64,000 nucleotides of DNA from the NCBI GenBank assembly GCA_034231615.1, contig CM067306.1:30884617-30948616 (forward strand), written 5' to 3'. The position numbers were made by a program, and so were the translations under genes. Below, piece by piece: positions 30,016 to 40,802 of this stretch (within the stretch, counting starts at the first letter, position 1; each line of letters begins with the position of its first letter). Below the pieces are notes generated by a model. It was not told the origin of the DNA. It was given only the letters and a program-made list of their open reading frames with translations, and did not search any database. This stretch comes from Meghimatium bilineatum (taxonomy: Eukaryota; Mollusca; Gastropoda; Stylommatophora; Philomycidae).

Positions 30016-32859
30016 TCACATTGCTAGATTTTGGAATCTTTCCTTCATTGGATGACTTGGCATACACTGAAACTTTCCTGCCTGAATTAGTACTTTTGTG
30101 TCTCTGCGTTCGCCAAGTGTTTGCATTCTTCCCATTTTCTGCATCTCTGCTATGGGTGTTGATTTCATTGCTCCCAACATTATTCTAAGTGCCTGGTTTT
30201 GCACTTTATCTAGATCTTGTAATGTTGTGTTTGATGCAGGACACCACGCAGCTGAACCATATTCCAGGTGTGGTCTTATGCCTTGCTGGTAAACTTTACT
30301 GAGTATATTTCCACTGGCTCCCCATGTGGTTCCACTTAGTTTTCTCAGGATAGCTAGCTTCCTCCTGGCTTTTGTTGTTGCTTTGTTTATGTGCTGCTTC
30401 CATGTCAGCTTATCATCAAAAGTAACTCCGAGGTATGTGGGTTGTTTGTCTTCTTTCAAGAGCTCTCCATCTATCTTGATATGACCAGCTTTTTGTTTTG
30501 GTGAGAGGGTAAAGAGTGTAGTGCTGCACTTATCTGTGTTAATGCTGACGCACCATCTATTTGCCCATAAGGTTAGGGCATCGATAGCTCTTTGTATTTG
30601 TTTAGTGGCCACTGTTGCATGTTCTTCCGTGCACCAGATCACCAGGTCGTCAGCATACATTGCCACTTTGATCCCGTGTGGTAGTTCAGCAACTAGATCA
30701 TTGATGTAAACCAAGAAAAGTGTTGGTGACAGGACTCCTCCCTGGGGGACTCCATGACGCAGTAGAACTTTCTTGCTCTTGCGACCATCTAATTGTACCC
30801 TGGCTCTTCTATTATGCAGGTATGCTTTTACCCATTTGTACATTCTTGAGCTAACCCTGCAATTTCGCAATTTCTTTAGGAGCCCTTCTTTCCAGACCTT
30901 ATCAAATGCTTTCCTGAGGTCTATCCATGCTGCTAGTACCAGTTTCTTTTCTTGGAAGGCATCCTCAATCTCTTGGGAGAGGTAGGTTGCCTGATCTTCA
31001 GTAGAGTAGCACTGTCTGAAACCTGCTTGCTGTGATACCAGAAGGTTTTCACTTTCAAGGTACCACTGCATCCTAAGATTGATAATGCGTTCCATTGTTT
31101 TACATAGACAGCTTGTGAGGCTGATGGGCCTGTAGTTGGAGACTGTGTTGCCATCTTTTCCTGATTTGAGGAGTGGTATCATTATTGCTTCTCTCCATGC
31201 CTGTGGTACATTACCTGTGGACCAGCTTGTGTTAAAGATCTGCAGTAGCTTTGCTCTTGCTGCAATTCCCAGGTTTCTAATCATTTCATTGGACACTCCA
31301 TCAGCTCCAGGGGACTTTTTCATTTTCAATTTGGATATTGCATGCTCCAGTTCTCTCATTGTGATTGGTGCCTCCATGACTTCAGGTATAGGTTCGCCTT
31401 GTCCAATGTTTTTCTGGTTCTCTCGAACCTCCTGTTGTTTGTCTGGGCTGACTTTGACGTTATTGTCTTCTGCAAAGGAATCTGCAAAGTAATCAGCTGC
31501 ATGTTTACCTGTTAAAATGTTTCTATCTTTATAAAGTGTGATCCTGGTATTTCTCCCTGTACCTTCATCATTTAGTTGTTTTACAAGTTTCCATAATTTC
31601 CTAGTATCTCTTTCTAGGTTCAGCGACTCTGTTTTTTCTTTCCAGCTGCTCCGTCTGGCTTGTAACTTGGCTCTTTGAAATTTAGCCTTTGTTTGCTGAT
31701 ATTTGTTGTGATGTTCTTGGCTAGGTCTGTTCTCAGCCTGCTGTCTAGATGTTTCCATCTCATTTTGCAGCTTTTCCAGTTCATCATTCCAGTAGGGTTT
31801 GTAGTTTTTGCGTGCCCCCCTGGGTATGGTTTTACTAGCAGCTTGTAGTATACATCTATTAAATTCACTCACTGCTCTATTGATGTCTTTGTCCAAGTTC
31901 ATGTCCTTAGCTAGAACACTGGTTAAATGCTGGTACATTTTCCAGTCTGCCCTTTTATAGTTCCACCTAGTGAGCGTGCTGCTGTCCTTGGTAAATTCAT
32001 TGTGGATTTCCAGAAATACTGGTCTGTGGTCACTACCTCCAAGCTGCTTTCCAACAACACGTGTGATGTTCCATTCCAAGCCTGGTGAGTGGAATGCCAG
32101 GTCTGGTGTAGAGGTGGTGTGCCATGCTCTCGAGTAGAAGGTTGGCGAGTCTGCTGGCTGGTTAATAAGGATGAGATTATTTTCATCCTGCCAGCTCTCA
32201 AGTTCCTCACCTCTCTTGTCGATATGATCGTAGCCCCAGCTCTGAGAGTGGCTGTTGAAGTCACCACACACTATAAGTCTCTCTTTGTCTGGAATTGTGT
32301 CTAGTGCCAATGGTTTATCATTTGGGCAGTAGTAGTTCAGGAGATGGAATTCTGCACTGTCTGTTTTTAGGTGGAGCATCTGGTATTCTGCCCCTTCCAT
32401 ATATACTTCAAGCTGACATGCGCTGATATTGTTTTTAACAAGTGTCAGAATTCCACCCTTTCGCCTGTCCTTTCTGTCAGACCGGTAGCACTGGTAGCCT
32501 CTGATTTTGAAGGCTATGTCGCTGCTGAGGTGTGTTTCTTGGATACAGCATATACTAACTTGTTCTTCACTGAGGACATTTTCAAGTTCCAATTTTTTGC
32601 TGTATCCATCTCTTTTACTGTTGACACCCTCAGCATTCCAGTGCATTATTTTTATTGGTCGTTTGTTTGTTTGGCCAGTAGCTCTATTCCCTTGCCTCCT
32701 GGCTCCTCGGGGCAATTGAGAAGGACTTCCAGTAACTGAGGTTGGGCCCTTTCGAGGTATAGGGCCCGGCACCGTCCCTGTCTGAACGTCCGCCACAGGG
32801 CAGGCACCATAACGTTTATTAGATGCAGACATATTTCCATTGTGTTTTATGCGTGGCAA
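30016..32859 (-). CDS. LINE polyprotein: AP-endonuclease and reverse transcriptase (947 codons)
   Basis: Starts MPRIKHNGNMS. A basic, Pro/Gly-rich leader of about 85 residues is followed by the exonuclease-endonuclease-phosphatase domain: MHWNAEG, CIQETHL, VCGDFNSHSQSWG and GGSDHRPV give the catalytic Asn, Glu, Asp/Asn and SDH. The RT domain follows at about residues 490-760, with PGADGVSNEM, NYRPISLTS, AWIDLRKAFDKVW, GVPQGGVLSP and the YADD active site. A thumb region (TYLGVTFDDKLTW) and a trimming segment follow. The frame ends at TGA 30018-30016, but sequence in the same frame continues toward RNase H, so the stop is probably a mutation. Enzymatic motifs look intact. Confidence 0.93.
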   Translation of the reverse strand: MPRIKHNGNMSASNKRYGACPVADVQTGTVPGPIPRKGPTSVTGSPSQLPRGARRQGNRATGQTNKRPIKIMHWNAEGVNSKRDGYSKKLELENVLSEEQVSICCIQETHLSSDIAFKIRGYQCYRSDRKDRRKGGILTLVKNNISACQLEVYMEGAEYQMLHLKTDSAEFHLLNYYCPNDKPLALDTIPDKERLIVCGDFNSHSQSWGYDHIDKRGEELESWQDENNLILINQPADSPTFYSRAWHTTSTPDLAFHSPGLEWNITRVVGKQLGGSDHRPVFLEIHNEFTKDSSTLTRWNYKRADWKMYQHLTSVLAKDMNLDKDINRAVSEFNRCILQAASKTIPRGARKNYKPYWNDELEKLQNEMETSRQQAENRPSQEHHNKYQQTKAKFQRAKLQARRSSWKEKTESLNLERDTRKLWKLVKQLNDEGTGRNTRITLYKDRNILTGKHAADYFADSFAEDNNVKVSPDKQQEVRENQKNIGQGEPIPEVMEAPITMRELEHAISKLKMKKSPGADGVSNEMIRNLGIAARAKLLQIFNTSWSTGNVPQAWREAIMIPLLKSGKDGNTVSNYRPISLTSCLCKTMERIINLRMQWYLESENLLVSQQAGFRQCYSTEDQATYLSQEIEDAFQEKKLVLAAWIDLRKAFDKVWKEGLLKKLRNCRVSSRMYKWVKAYLHNRRARVQLDGRKSKKVLLRHGVPQGGVLSPTLFLVYINDLVAELPHGIKVAMYADDLVIWCTEEHATVATKQIQRAIDALTLWANRWCVSINTDKCSTTLFTLSPKQKAGHIKIDGELLKEDKQPTYLGVTFDDKLTWKQHINKATTKARRKLAILRKLSGTTWGASGNILSKVYQQGIRPHLEYGSAAWCPASNTTLQDLDKVQNQALRIMLGAMKSTPIAEMQKMGRMQTLGERRDTKVLIQAGKFQCMPSHPMKERFQNLAM

Positions 32860-33438
32860 CCTGATTATCTGTGCGCCTTTTGGCTGGTTGCCTCCGTCTT
32901 CAGCACTCTGCTTACTTGGGCCGGACTATGGTCCTGCTCGAGTGGGAGTGCCCGACCAGTCTTAGTTTCCAGCCTCTGATGGCTGAACTAAGCCCCATCA
33001 CCACTTCAAGGTTCTGGCCTCGATGGGGTTCTCAGTACTAAATCTCACGTTCTTTTTTTTCTGTGGTGGGAAAGGCAGGGGGGGGGGTTTAATACTATAA
33101 ACCTCCATTCTTATCCACGGGTTCAATCTCAGGCACACTAGGAGACAACTATTTATTATTATTCAGCATCTATTGGTAGAATAAAACACCAAATTTTGAG
33201 GCAGTCGTGAAATCTGATACCTGTAAGCATACCCAATGTTGATGCATTTACAGACACATTGGTCATCTGGTCCGCAAGAAAAATTTCCGTTAAAAAAAGC
33301 CACCTGCTATATGGAGAAATCTAGACTGGCGTTCATAGTGTCTTTACTTGGAGACTCATTCCAGTTATGGAGATACTCAAACAGACATTCGAACACAAGT
33401 GTTATAGACGAATTTAGTGTATGCCACATAGAGAACAT

Positions 33439-33568
33439 CCCGCAAAAAGACGGATGTGTTTGGCCATTTGCGCGAATAAAACGGCGACACAACGGTCTAG
33501 CAGGACCATAGTCCTGCTACAATGGAGATCCAGTGGAAGTTTGAGAATGAATGCTGAAGAAGAAGAAT
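33439..33568 (+). mobile_element. Type B element, complete copy
   Basis: 130 bp flanked by ATAGAGAACAT (33428-33438 and 33569-33579). AAGACGGATGTGTTTGGCC start, AGGACCATAGTCCTGC palindrome and AGAAGAAGAA tail. Confidence 0.85.
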
Positions 33569-34104
33569 ATAGAGAACATAAGGCATATCTGTACATTCTA
33601 AATAAAGTAGAGATTCTCGTTCACAAGAATCACTACTTTAAATTGTAAAATGACGAAAACCTGCATGATATGGACATATATGTCATGATTCCTTGTCTAA
33701 AACAATATTGCTGGGCAGGCTTATAGTTGAAAATGAAAGGAGAGGGGAGCCAAAGACACATTTTTCTGGTCATAGATTGTATCAATAACTTCACTCAATG
33801 ACGGCTGATGACTCCCGCTTCAACTTTGCTAATTATGTTGATTGAATCACTAAGTATGCATGCATGAGAATAGTTATGTGACATCATCCATGACACTGCC
33901 TCCGTCACAACTTTTATCTCAACCGTAAAGCTCTTGTTGTAGTGAAGGAACCGCTGGTTTTCAACCTTTTATCAACCACGGCTCTCTTTCCGAACAAATT
34001 ATCCTCCATGTCCTTCCTGGTGTCTAAAACAGGTATGACTTTCATTGCAAAATCACCAAGCTTATTAAGCTTTATCGATATAAATAGTGCTCTTTATCGT
34101 TAAA

Positions 34105-34360
34105 ATAGATACCTTCCTATGGCCCGCCGGGATGTAAACAGAATAAACCAACAAGCCCTTATGTGGTCACCTGAGGGAAAAAGAAAAAGAGGAAGACCTA
34201 AAACAACCCTTAAAAACCCCATTCTTAAAGAAAGGGGATTAATAGGCTGTAAGACCATCCAGGAATTAAAGCTGCAGGCAGTGGACCGCATCATATGGAG
34301 AACCAAAACCTCTTCCCTATGTGTCGCTTGCGGCACGAAAGGAACAAACTAAATAACTAG
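34105..34360 (+). mobile_element. LINE 3' end
   Basis: RINQQALMWSPEGKRKRGRP then VDRIIWRTKTSSLCV, the standard end of a CR1/RTE-type RT protein. Confidence 0.75.
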
Positions 34361-34544
34361 GAACGGCCGACCAAATATTTTGCACCCCCCCCCCCCCCCA
34401 ATTTTAAATTATTCTTCATGACCCTCTGCATGTCAAAGTAGCCCCTAGGGGGAGCACATATGGTCCACACTGAGAAGTACTGGCCTAGACCCCCATGTCA
34501 TGTGATACTAATCAGATTGTCGGTCTATATGTCATTTTTTCATG

Positions 34545-34965
34545 TCACCTCCTGTTGTGTCTTGACGACCCTATCATGTTATATCCGCGATTTTTTAGCT
34601 CTAGATGACATCCTCTAATATCACGACCTTCTGTGTCTAGACGACCCTACCATGTTATATCCGCGATATTGTAGTTCTAGATGACATCCTCTAATATCAC
34701 GACCTTCTGTGTCTAGACGACCCTATCATGTTATATCCGCGATTTTTTAGCTCTAGATGACATCCTCTAATATCACGACCTTCTGTGTCTAGACGACCCC
34801 ACCATGTTATATCCGCGATATTGTAGTTCTAGATGACATCCTCTAATATCACGACCTTCTGTGTCTAGACGACCCTATCATGTTATATCCGCGATATTGT
34901 AGCTCTAGATGACATCCTCTAATATCACGACCTTCTGTGTCTAGACGACCCTACCATGAAGACTA
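34545..34965. repeat. Minisatellite, 76 bp x 5
   Basis: Unit contains ATGACATCCTCTAATATCAC, GACCTTCTGTGTCTAGACGA and CCGCGAT. Two alternating variants (TTTTTTAGC and ATTGTAG). Confidence 0.92.
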
Positions 34966-35536
34966 GCTCTCATAGACGTTGTAGCTCTGGATGACATGCA
35001 CTCATATCAACACATACTATGTCTTGACGACCCAACTGTATGCACCATAAAACCCTAGTCAGATTTGTCACCATGACGCATAGACCTAAGTGTAAACACA
35101 ATGACATCATCAACCTCGGTATCCCCTTTCAATCAATGTATATCCAGATGTAAACAATGCAACATCATTATTGACGTTATCCAGCATTAGTTAATTACAT
35201 AGTAATTTTACCGTTGTGTAAGTTTGCTACTGTTATCAATACAAGGCAATTCTTCTACATTTGGTAATATTGCGATTGCTGTAACATCACATAGGCCTAT
35301 TACCTTTTCGTTCTATCTGTACCATCCACGATATGCCTCGCTTGATTCTTGTACCATCAATAATCTTTAAGTGGCTATTTCTCACCCGCACGTATATGTT
35401 ACAACTTGGGCGAGAGAAATTATGGAAATAATAACAAAAGTCAAAGCATAGACATATATCTCGTTGTCACATTGGAAGTAGGCCCTGGCCAAAGATAGTA
35501 CTATAAAACCTATCAGCATAAAGTAAACATAAGAAT

Positions 35537-35649
35537 GTTCACTCTAAGAATGAAATGGAGATTGACCAAAAATATTTTTTTTAAATTTCGTTTTAAAGTG
35601 TTTTAAATATTGTTTTTAAATGTTTTACCACTTCATTCTTAGAGTGAAC
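35537..35649. mobile_element. MITE-like element, 113 bp
   Basis: Ends form an inverted repeat: the first 18 bases GTTCACTCTAAGAATGAA are exactly reversed at 35632-35649, and pairing extends to 22 bp with one mismatch. The inside is T-rich with no coding capacity. I could not identify a convincing target duplication. Confidence 0.7.
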
Positions 35650-36039
35650 AGCAGGCTGGTTTAAAAAAAAATTATTTAAGAGCATTTCGTTATATGGCCT
35701 TGGTTTTTTTTAAGGCGACTCCGAGTATGTACAAAGTATGAACTGTACCAGTAAAAGACATGTTCGCTAAATTAGGTTTCACCCCATTCGTGACGTTTTT
35801 GATTATTCTCGCTTCTTGTGGGTCAGTATTTATATATTTGTAGCCGAATTCCAGAAATAGCCACAGCCGACCAATAGATTTCACAGAAATCAGAAACTAG
35901 TTCATGTTTACGCTTTAGTTGACAGGTCTATTATAAAGCTGCTCGGTCATGGTATTAAGTAACCATGAAAAAATCACGACAATAGTTTTTTTAAAAATTC
36001 ACGAATGAAGGTGTGTTTACGTTCTGTTGAGAGGTCTGT

Positions 36040-36465
36040 ATTGAAGCCGGTCATTAGTAATCTATCTCTTAATCAATCAATCAAGTGCCATGCCGACTGG
36101 CGTGTATTGAAGCCGGTCATTAGTAATCTATCTCTTAATCAATCAATCAAGTGCCATGCCGACTGGCGTAGGCGATCATGTTTCTCCACGACTCTCTCGC
36201 TCTTGTGTTGTCAATAAACTTGGTTGGTGAGCTTCTACCGTATCACGACACAAGCCCATCTAGTAACTTTTCTCTTTGTCGACCCCTATCTCTAATCCCT
36301 TTGATCTTTCCAGTGGTTATTAAGTGTTCAAGCTGTGTTCTTCTCAGCACATGCCTTAGAAACCTTGACTGTCTGCTCTAATGTTTGATATGATTGATCT
36401 TTTTACGCCAGCATCAATGAGAACCTCTGCATTAGTTTTCTTGGCTGTCTATCTCTAATGCAGCC
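36040..36465 (-). mobile_element. LINE 3' end with TTGA-type tail
   Basis: Parallels 17595-17945: CAATCAATCAAGTGCCATGC, CTCTTGTGTTGTCAATAA, TTTGATCTTTCCAGTGG, TTTTCTTGGCTGTC. Its tail block (66 bp) is duplicated at 36049-36180. Confidence 0.65.
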
Positions 36466-36559
36466 TAATAGTATACATATTTCTTTGTTCCGTATTCATG
36501 TCATTTAACATCTAGTCCTACACAGATACCATAACATACTGAAGGAATGCCAGGACTTA

Positions 36560-37150
36560 AGATCAGTGCGAAAATGGTAAACAATCTGCGATATGCTTTC
36601 TTAGCAGAAAGTCAACAGTTCTACAAAGACTAATAGATCACTAATATGGTCTAATATCTGGAAGTCAATCAGCACACGCACGAAAATGCGCTTACTCAAT
36701 TCCTGCGTTATTCCGGTGCTATCATATGGGTGAGAGAGCTGGAAAAGCTCTTTATCTTCAGAAGAGAAATTACTGAGTTTCGAGAACAAATGTCTTCGTA
36801 GGATAACTAACACCCATTGGAGTGAATTCAAATCGAATGATAAAATCAGAGAAGAGACACATCAAAATTTCATCACAGATGTTATCAGAAAACGCCGTTG
36901 GTCCTACATCGGGTATGTCCTACGCGCAGACACCAACAGAATACACCACCAATCTCTTGAATGGATACCTACAGGCAAAAGAGCAAGGGGTAGACCAAAA
37001 GAAACACTCAGAAGAACAATACTTAGAGAAAGTAAAACAACCAATATTCATACTATTCAAGAACTGCACAGAATAGCTTTGAACAGACAGAATTGGAGCG
37101 ATCTGACCTCTGCCCTATGCGCTAACTTCATCGCAAAGGAAAATGAATGA
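36560..37150 (+). mobile_element. LINE RT C-terminal region
   Basis: Plus strand reads FENKCLRRITNTHWSEF, then RRWSYIGYVLRAD, EWIPTGKRARGRPKETLRRT and ends ALCANFIAKENE. One or two frameshifts; probably a recent insertion. (AAT)n follows at 37165-37197. Confidence 0.82.
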
Positions 37151-37204
37151 ATGAATACATCAAGTAGGATTAATAATAATAATAATAATAATAATTTTAA
37201 TACG

Positions 37205-37450
37205 AATAAATGTTCACTGTTTTGCCGTTGCCGAAAGTAGTTCTTGATAACCTACAAGTTTATTTATTTGCTGCCGGACAAATATATTTGTCTTGTGTTC
37301 TATATAGGTAATTTTTAACAAACGTCTGTAGTCTGGATCATTCTTTCAATGTCTGCATCATTAAGTGTCGAGCTTTCACATCCGTACAAAAGCAAACTTA
37401 ACGATCTGAATAGATTGATCTTCACTGTAACATTGTTCTTACTTTTCCAT
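37205..37450 (-). mobile_element. LINE fragment
   Basis: Minus strand reads LSLLLYGCESSTLNDADIER, the start of the post-RT region, followed by a degraded VIKNYFRQR segment. Confidence 0.7.
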
Positions 37451-37599
37451 ATCATATTCAACCTTGATAAATCAAGTAAATAATATAGATTAGATATAGG
37501 TATAAACATAAAACGCCATGATACTCAGTAAAATCAGAGAACATATGCTTAACATACAAATACATGGATAGATACAAGTAGATCACCACCAATATCTTA

Positions 37600-38705
37600 G
37601 ACACAGTCACACATGACGGTATGTGTGAAACAGAAATTAAAAGGAGAATATGAATGGCTAAAAGTACTTTCAATGACATGACGAAAATATTGACATCTAA
37701 ACAAATTACTAACAAATTAAAAACGAGAAGTGTAAAATGTACATCTGTTATACAGTGAAAGGTTGTAGATGGTTAATTTCATTGTTTTCGGGTAATCCCA
37801 CCTCAACGAAGCGGCATATCGCCTGTCGAGTGTACCACTCGTAATGATAGATCGAGCAGACATTTTGAACGCCCTACGGGAAAACGCACTAGCAAATTGC
37901 TGTATAAGCAACGACGACTCTTGTTCCATGACTAGAATAAAGGAATTTGCTTTGAAATGTGGTGTTGCTAGAAAGGAGCAGTTCCGTGGGCAAGAAAGAA
38001 TGTTGGTCAATCAACTGGGTACTGGGACCGTCAGTCAACGTGTAATGGCGGCTACACTCAAGGAGAGATCTGAACACTTATGGACTTGTCCAGAGTGCAA
38101 TGACGATGATCCAACGACTAACTAACTAACTCGTAATAAACGTAACTTCGTAGCTCCGACCGATAATCCATAGAAATTTCACAAAAATAACCACTTTACA
38201 AGACAACGCGATAGGGATTCCAACCACTACGCCAGGGAGACACCCCCACACCCCGCCCTATATGCATTAATTGCATCATAGGCCCCACTATATGATACCA
38301 TTAATGTATGACTCGGAAACATGAACAAACAATTAGAAGACATAATTGATACCTTTGGAATGTGGATATATAGAAGAATAGAGAGAACTTCATGGAAAGT
38401 GAAGAAACAAACAAAGAGATCTAACAGCACTTTGTATGAAAAAGATTTATTAAAGGAAATAAATATAAAACAAATAAAGTATTTTGGACATATTAGAAGA
38501 CAACATACCATCTTGTTGAAGATGAGGTAGAGGAGAGGGGAGGAAAGAATGAGGCAGGCAGAGATACAAGTGGCAAGGAAACATCACGAGCTGGACAGGT
38601 TACTGTCTAGCAGAGTGCACCACCAAAATAAGATACAGATGAAGCTGGAGGTCAGTTGTAGCCAACCCTCGTTACGAAGATAGCACTTAATGATGATGAT
38701 GACAA
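37600..38705 (+). mobile_element. LINE 3' end interrupted by another insertion
   Basis: 37605-37745 and 38292-38700 align end to end with 44330-44875 (CAGAAATTAAAAGGAGAATA, ATTAATGTATGACTCGGAAAC, WKVKKQTKRS, CACCAAAATAAGA). About 545 bp of unrelated sequence, containing a piece of another LINE, sits between. Confidence 0.78.
37785..38140 (+). mobile_element. 3' end of the RT-RNase H LINE family of 45.7 kb
   Basis: MIDRADILNALRENALANCC, then RIKEFALKCGVARKEQF, GTGTVSQRVMAATLKERS and LWTCPECNDDDPTTN, followed by an ACTAACTAAC tail. Closely related to the C-terminus at 45.7-46.0 kb. Open for 93 codons. Confidence 0.85.
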
Positions 38706-38929
38706 AAGCCAAATATGAAAGCGCGAGATGTGTAGTCAATAATTATCCACGGACACAATCAGCCGATGAAAAAGCACGTACAACCATCATTGCTCAGTTT
38801 GCGCAGCCATTTTACGCATTGCAAGACATTGTGTGCAAAGCTGTATTGCTTGCTCATCGTCGTGTTTGTAATATAGACTGCGGTCAAAGGTCACTCCAAG
38901 ATAACGCAGTCTATCACATCTTTGAATGT

Positions 38930-39345
38930 TTTGTGTCATGTGACGTATTCCTTCCAGAACGTTGTCTTCCCAATGAACTCTCTGAACCTCTCTCTGTCTT
39001 GGGCGATGTGGCTTGCATTTTCTAGCGATGTATTCATATTATCTTTAATGTCGTCAGTCCATCGTCTTCTTTGTCTGCCCCTTCTCCTCTACCCAGATAC
39101 TCTTCCCTCCATTATTTGTCTTTCTAAACAGTTATGTCTCTTTATATGACCAAACAGGCGTAGTTTTCTTTTTGTTATTGTGTTTAGTAACCAACACTCT
39201 GGAATATTCAGTGTGTTTATAATATCTGAGTTTCTGATTTTATCCTTCCATGATATTCTAAGTATCTTTCTGTAGCATTTCAGCTCGAAGGCGTTGATCT
39301 TCTTTGCCGCTGTTTTACTTAGAGTCCATGTTTTACATCTACAAA
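38930..39345 (-). mobile_element. LINE 3' end
   Basis: Very close to 13235-13620 (GTCATGTGACGTATTCCTTCC, AACCAACACTCTGGAATATTC, GCGTTGATCTTCTTTGCCGC). Confidence 0.8.
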
Positions 39346-39599
39346 ATCAATACATATACACAGAACTTAATTAAACAATTATTAAAAGAACACAACTACG
39401 GGAACGTTTTCTGTGATTAGCTTTATTACACGGTGTAGTGCTTTTTACAACAAATCGTTTCGACTCGTATATCTTGGTGATTTTTGTGTTCACAATTTTA
39501 ACGGTTTTTTTCCCTTTGATGCTCGATGTATTTCTGTGGATCTTTGAAACTTTAAAAATGATACTTGATTTGTATAATATTCTGTATTTTAATCTGAAA

Positions 39600-39790
39600 A
39601 AATAAAATTTATATTTAAAAAAAAATTATGTACATAAAAATGTTTGTGCTTTTTTTACAAGGTATGTTTTTGTTGCTTAATTTGACTGTAGTTAGTTTTC
39701 TAAAATGAAATATTCAGTATTGATACCACTTTGGTTTATGAATTCAGTTTTTGTAAAAATAAAAGCCCCCCCCCCCCCAAAAAAAAAACA
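39600..39790. repeat. AT-rich interspersed repeat, inverted copy at 60950-61080
   Basis: GTTAGTTTTCTAAAATG.AATA.TCAGTATTGATACCAC here equals the reverse of 60995-61040. No coding potential. Confidence 0.7.
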
Positions 39791-40179
39791 CCAATCACAT
39801 TATAAAGAAAAGGGTACCACGATATAGAAATATTAATATACAACTTTTCCAATTTTCGTTTACATATTATACATATCTGAACCTAAAACATTTGAAATAC
39901 TCAGTAAACACATTTTTATTATGGAAAACCTTAAATGGTGTAATAGATGGCAGAAGAAGCTATTACAAATAGAAATGAGCTTCTGTTAAATTTTGCAAAA
40001 TTAGTTTGTCTGCGCGTGTCAAATGAGTACTGAGTAAGTGACCCATATCGCAATGAAGCTATTTCTATAGTAGATGCTGGAAGTATCTACCATTGTCTCA
40101 GGGCATTGACTTACATGGAATATAGAGACCTATATCCGACCTATGTCAGTTGGTATTAAGACTTGTCTTTAATATTGTA

Positions 40180-40352
40180 TTCTTCTTCTTCTTCTTCATT
40201 GTTCATTCTCAAACTCCCACTGGATCTCTCTCGTAACATAGCAGCGGTCGTACTAGATTTCCAGCAGGATGCAGTCCAGAGAATGGAAATGCGTCGTGCT
40301 GTAGTTTTATTAGTACAGATGACACGACACCTCCGTCTTCGGTGGGCAACAT
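40180..40352 (-). mobile_element. Type B element
   Basis: (TTC)n at the left, CTCAAACTCCCACTGGATCTC, GATTTCCAGCAGGATGCAGTC, and CACCTCCGTCTTCGGTGG at the right. ATTGTAT occurs on both sides (40176 region and 40350 region), probably a short target duplication. Confidence 0.78.
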
Positions 40353-40509
40353 TGTATGAATTCTTGAAATATCAGCTCTTGAGTATTTCCCCATCAGGCA
40401 CAAGTCTGCGGGTGTAGCATATTTGGATGTTATTTGACACTCTGCATCGGACATCCACTTACATCACAGAAGGGAAATTTAAGGGCAAGTAAGGACTATA
40501 TAGTACATA

Positions 40510-40802
40510 TCTTATTCTTCTTCGTCGTTCGTGGCGTTATGTCTGTTTACAGCTTTGTTACGATACTGCACCTTCCGGTCGACATATCCGACTTCTGCAC
40601 GGTTATTTTTGTGGATGGGTTGTCCTTCTCTCTTCGATCCCTAGAACTTGTCCAGGCTACATTACTGTACTCCTGTTTTCAGACCCACTGCGTGGAAGTG
40701 TCCTAGGGTCTTGGTCAGCTTTAGTTCGCTGACCCTGATGTGCAGTTACTAGCTATGTGTCGCTAGTCCCTAGCACTCTGGAGTGCTTGGCATCGTGGGT
40801 CC
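40510..40802 (-). mobile_element. Short non-autonomous element, type D
   Basis: 293 bp flanked by ATATAGTACATAT (40497-40509 and 40803-40815). Its tail region (left) is AAGAAGAA on the minus strand. A central GTTTACAGCTTTG-TTACGATA and CATATCCGACTTC stretch relates it to type A; the rest is unlike A or B. Confidence 0.82.

Larger units (their letters stand above)
28965..33028 (-). mobile_element. Nearly full-length non-LTR retrotransposon (endonuclease-RT-RNase H), I-clade-like
   Basis: A 4064-bp element bounded by the 10-bp direct repeat TTCTCAGTAC (28955-28964 and 33029-33038). In minus orientation it has about 170 bp of 5' leader, a long reading frame, an RNase H frame and a (GAA)n tail at 28983-28965. 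It copies itself by target-primed reverse transcription. The RNase H and the simple-repeat tail resemble I-clade elements such as Nimbus of snails. No separate gag-like ORF1 precedes the endonuclease. Damage is slight: one TGA and one frameshift. Confidence 0.88.
33050..36000. other. Intergenic block without recognised genes
   Basis: Apart from the listed elements (type B at 33.4 kb, LINE end at 34.1 kb, 76-bp array, MITE) I see only AT-rich sequence with homopolymer runs (C run at 34385-34400). Confidence 0.6.

Noticed and set aside
31136-32739. Plus-strand open frames of 114-122 codons
   Set aside because: Antisense shadows of the LINE coding sequence.
33100-33140. Poly-G/poly-C runs as telomeric or G-quadruplex structures
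   Set aside because: Single homopolymer runs (also at 27126, 34385, 39767 and 42247) with no repeat pattern; they may partly be assembly artefacts.
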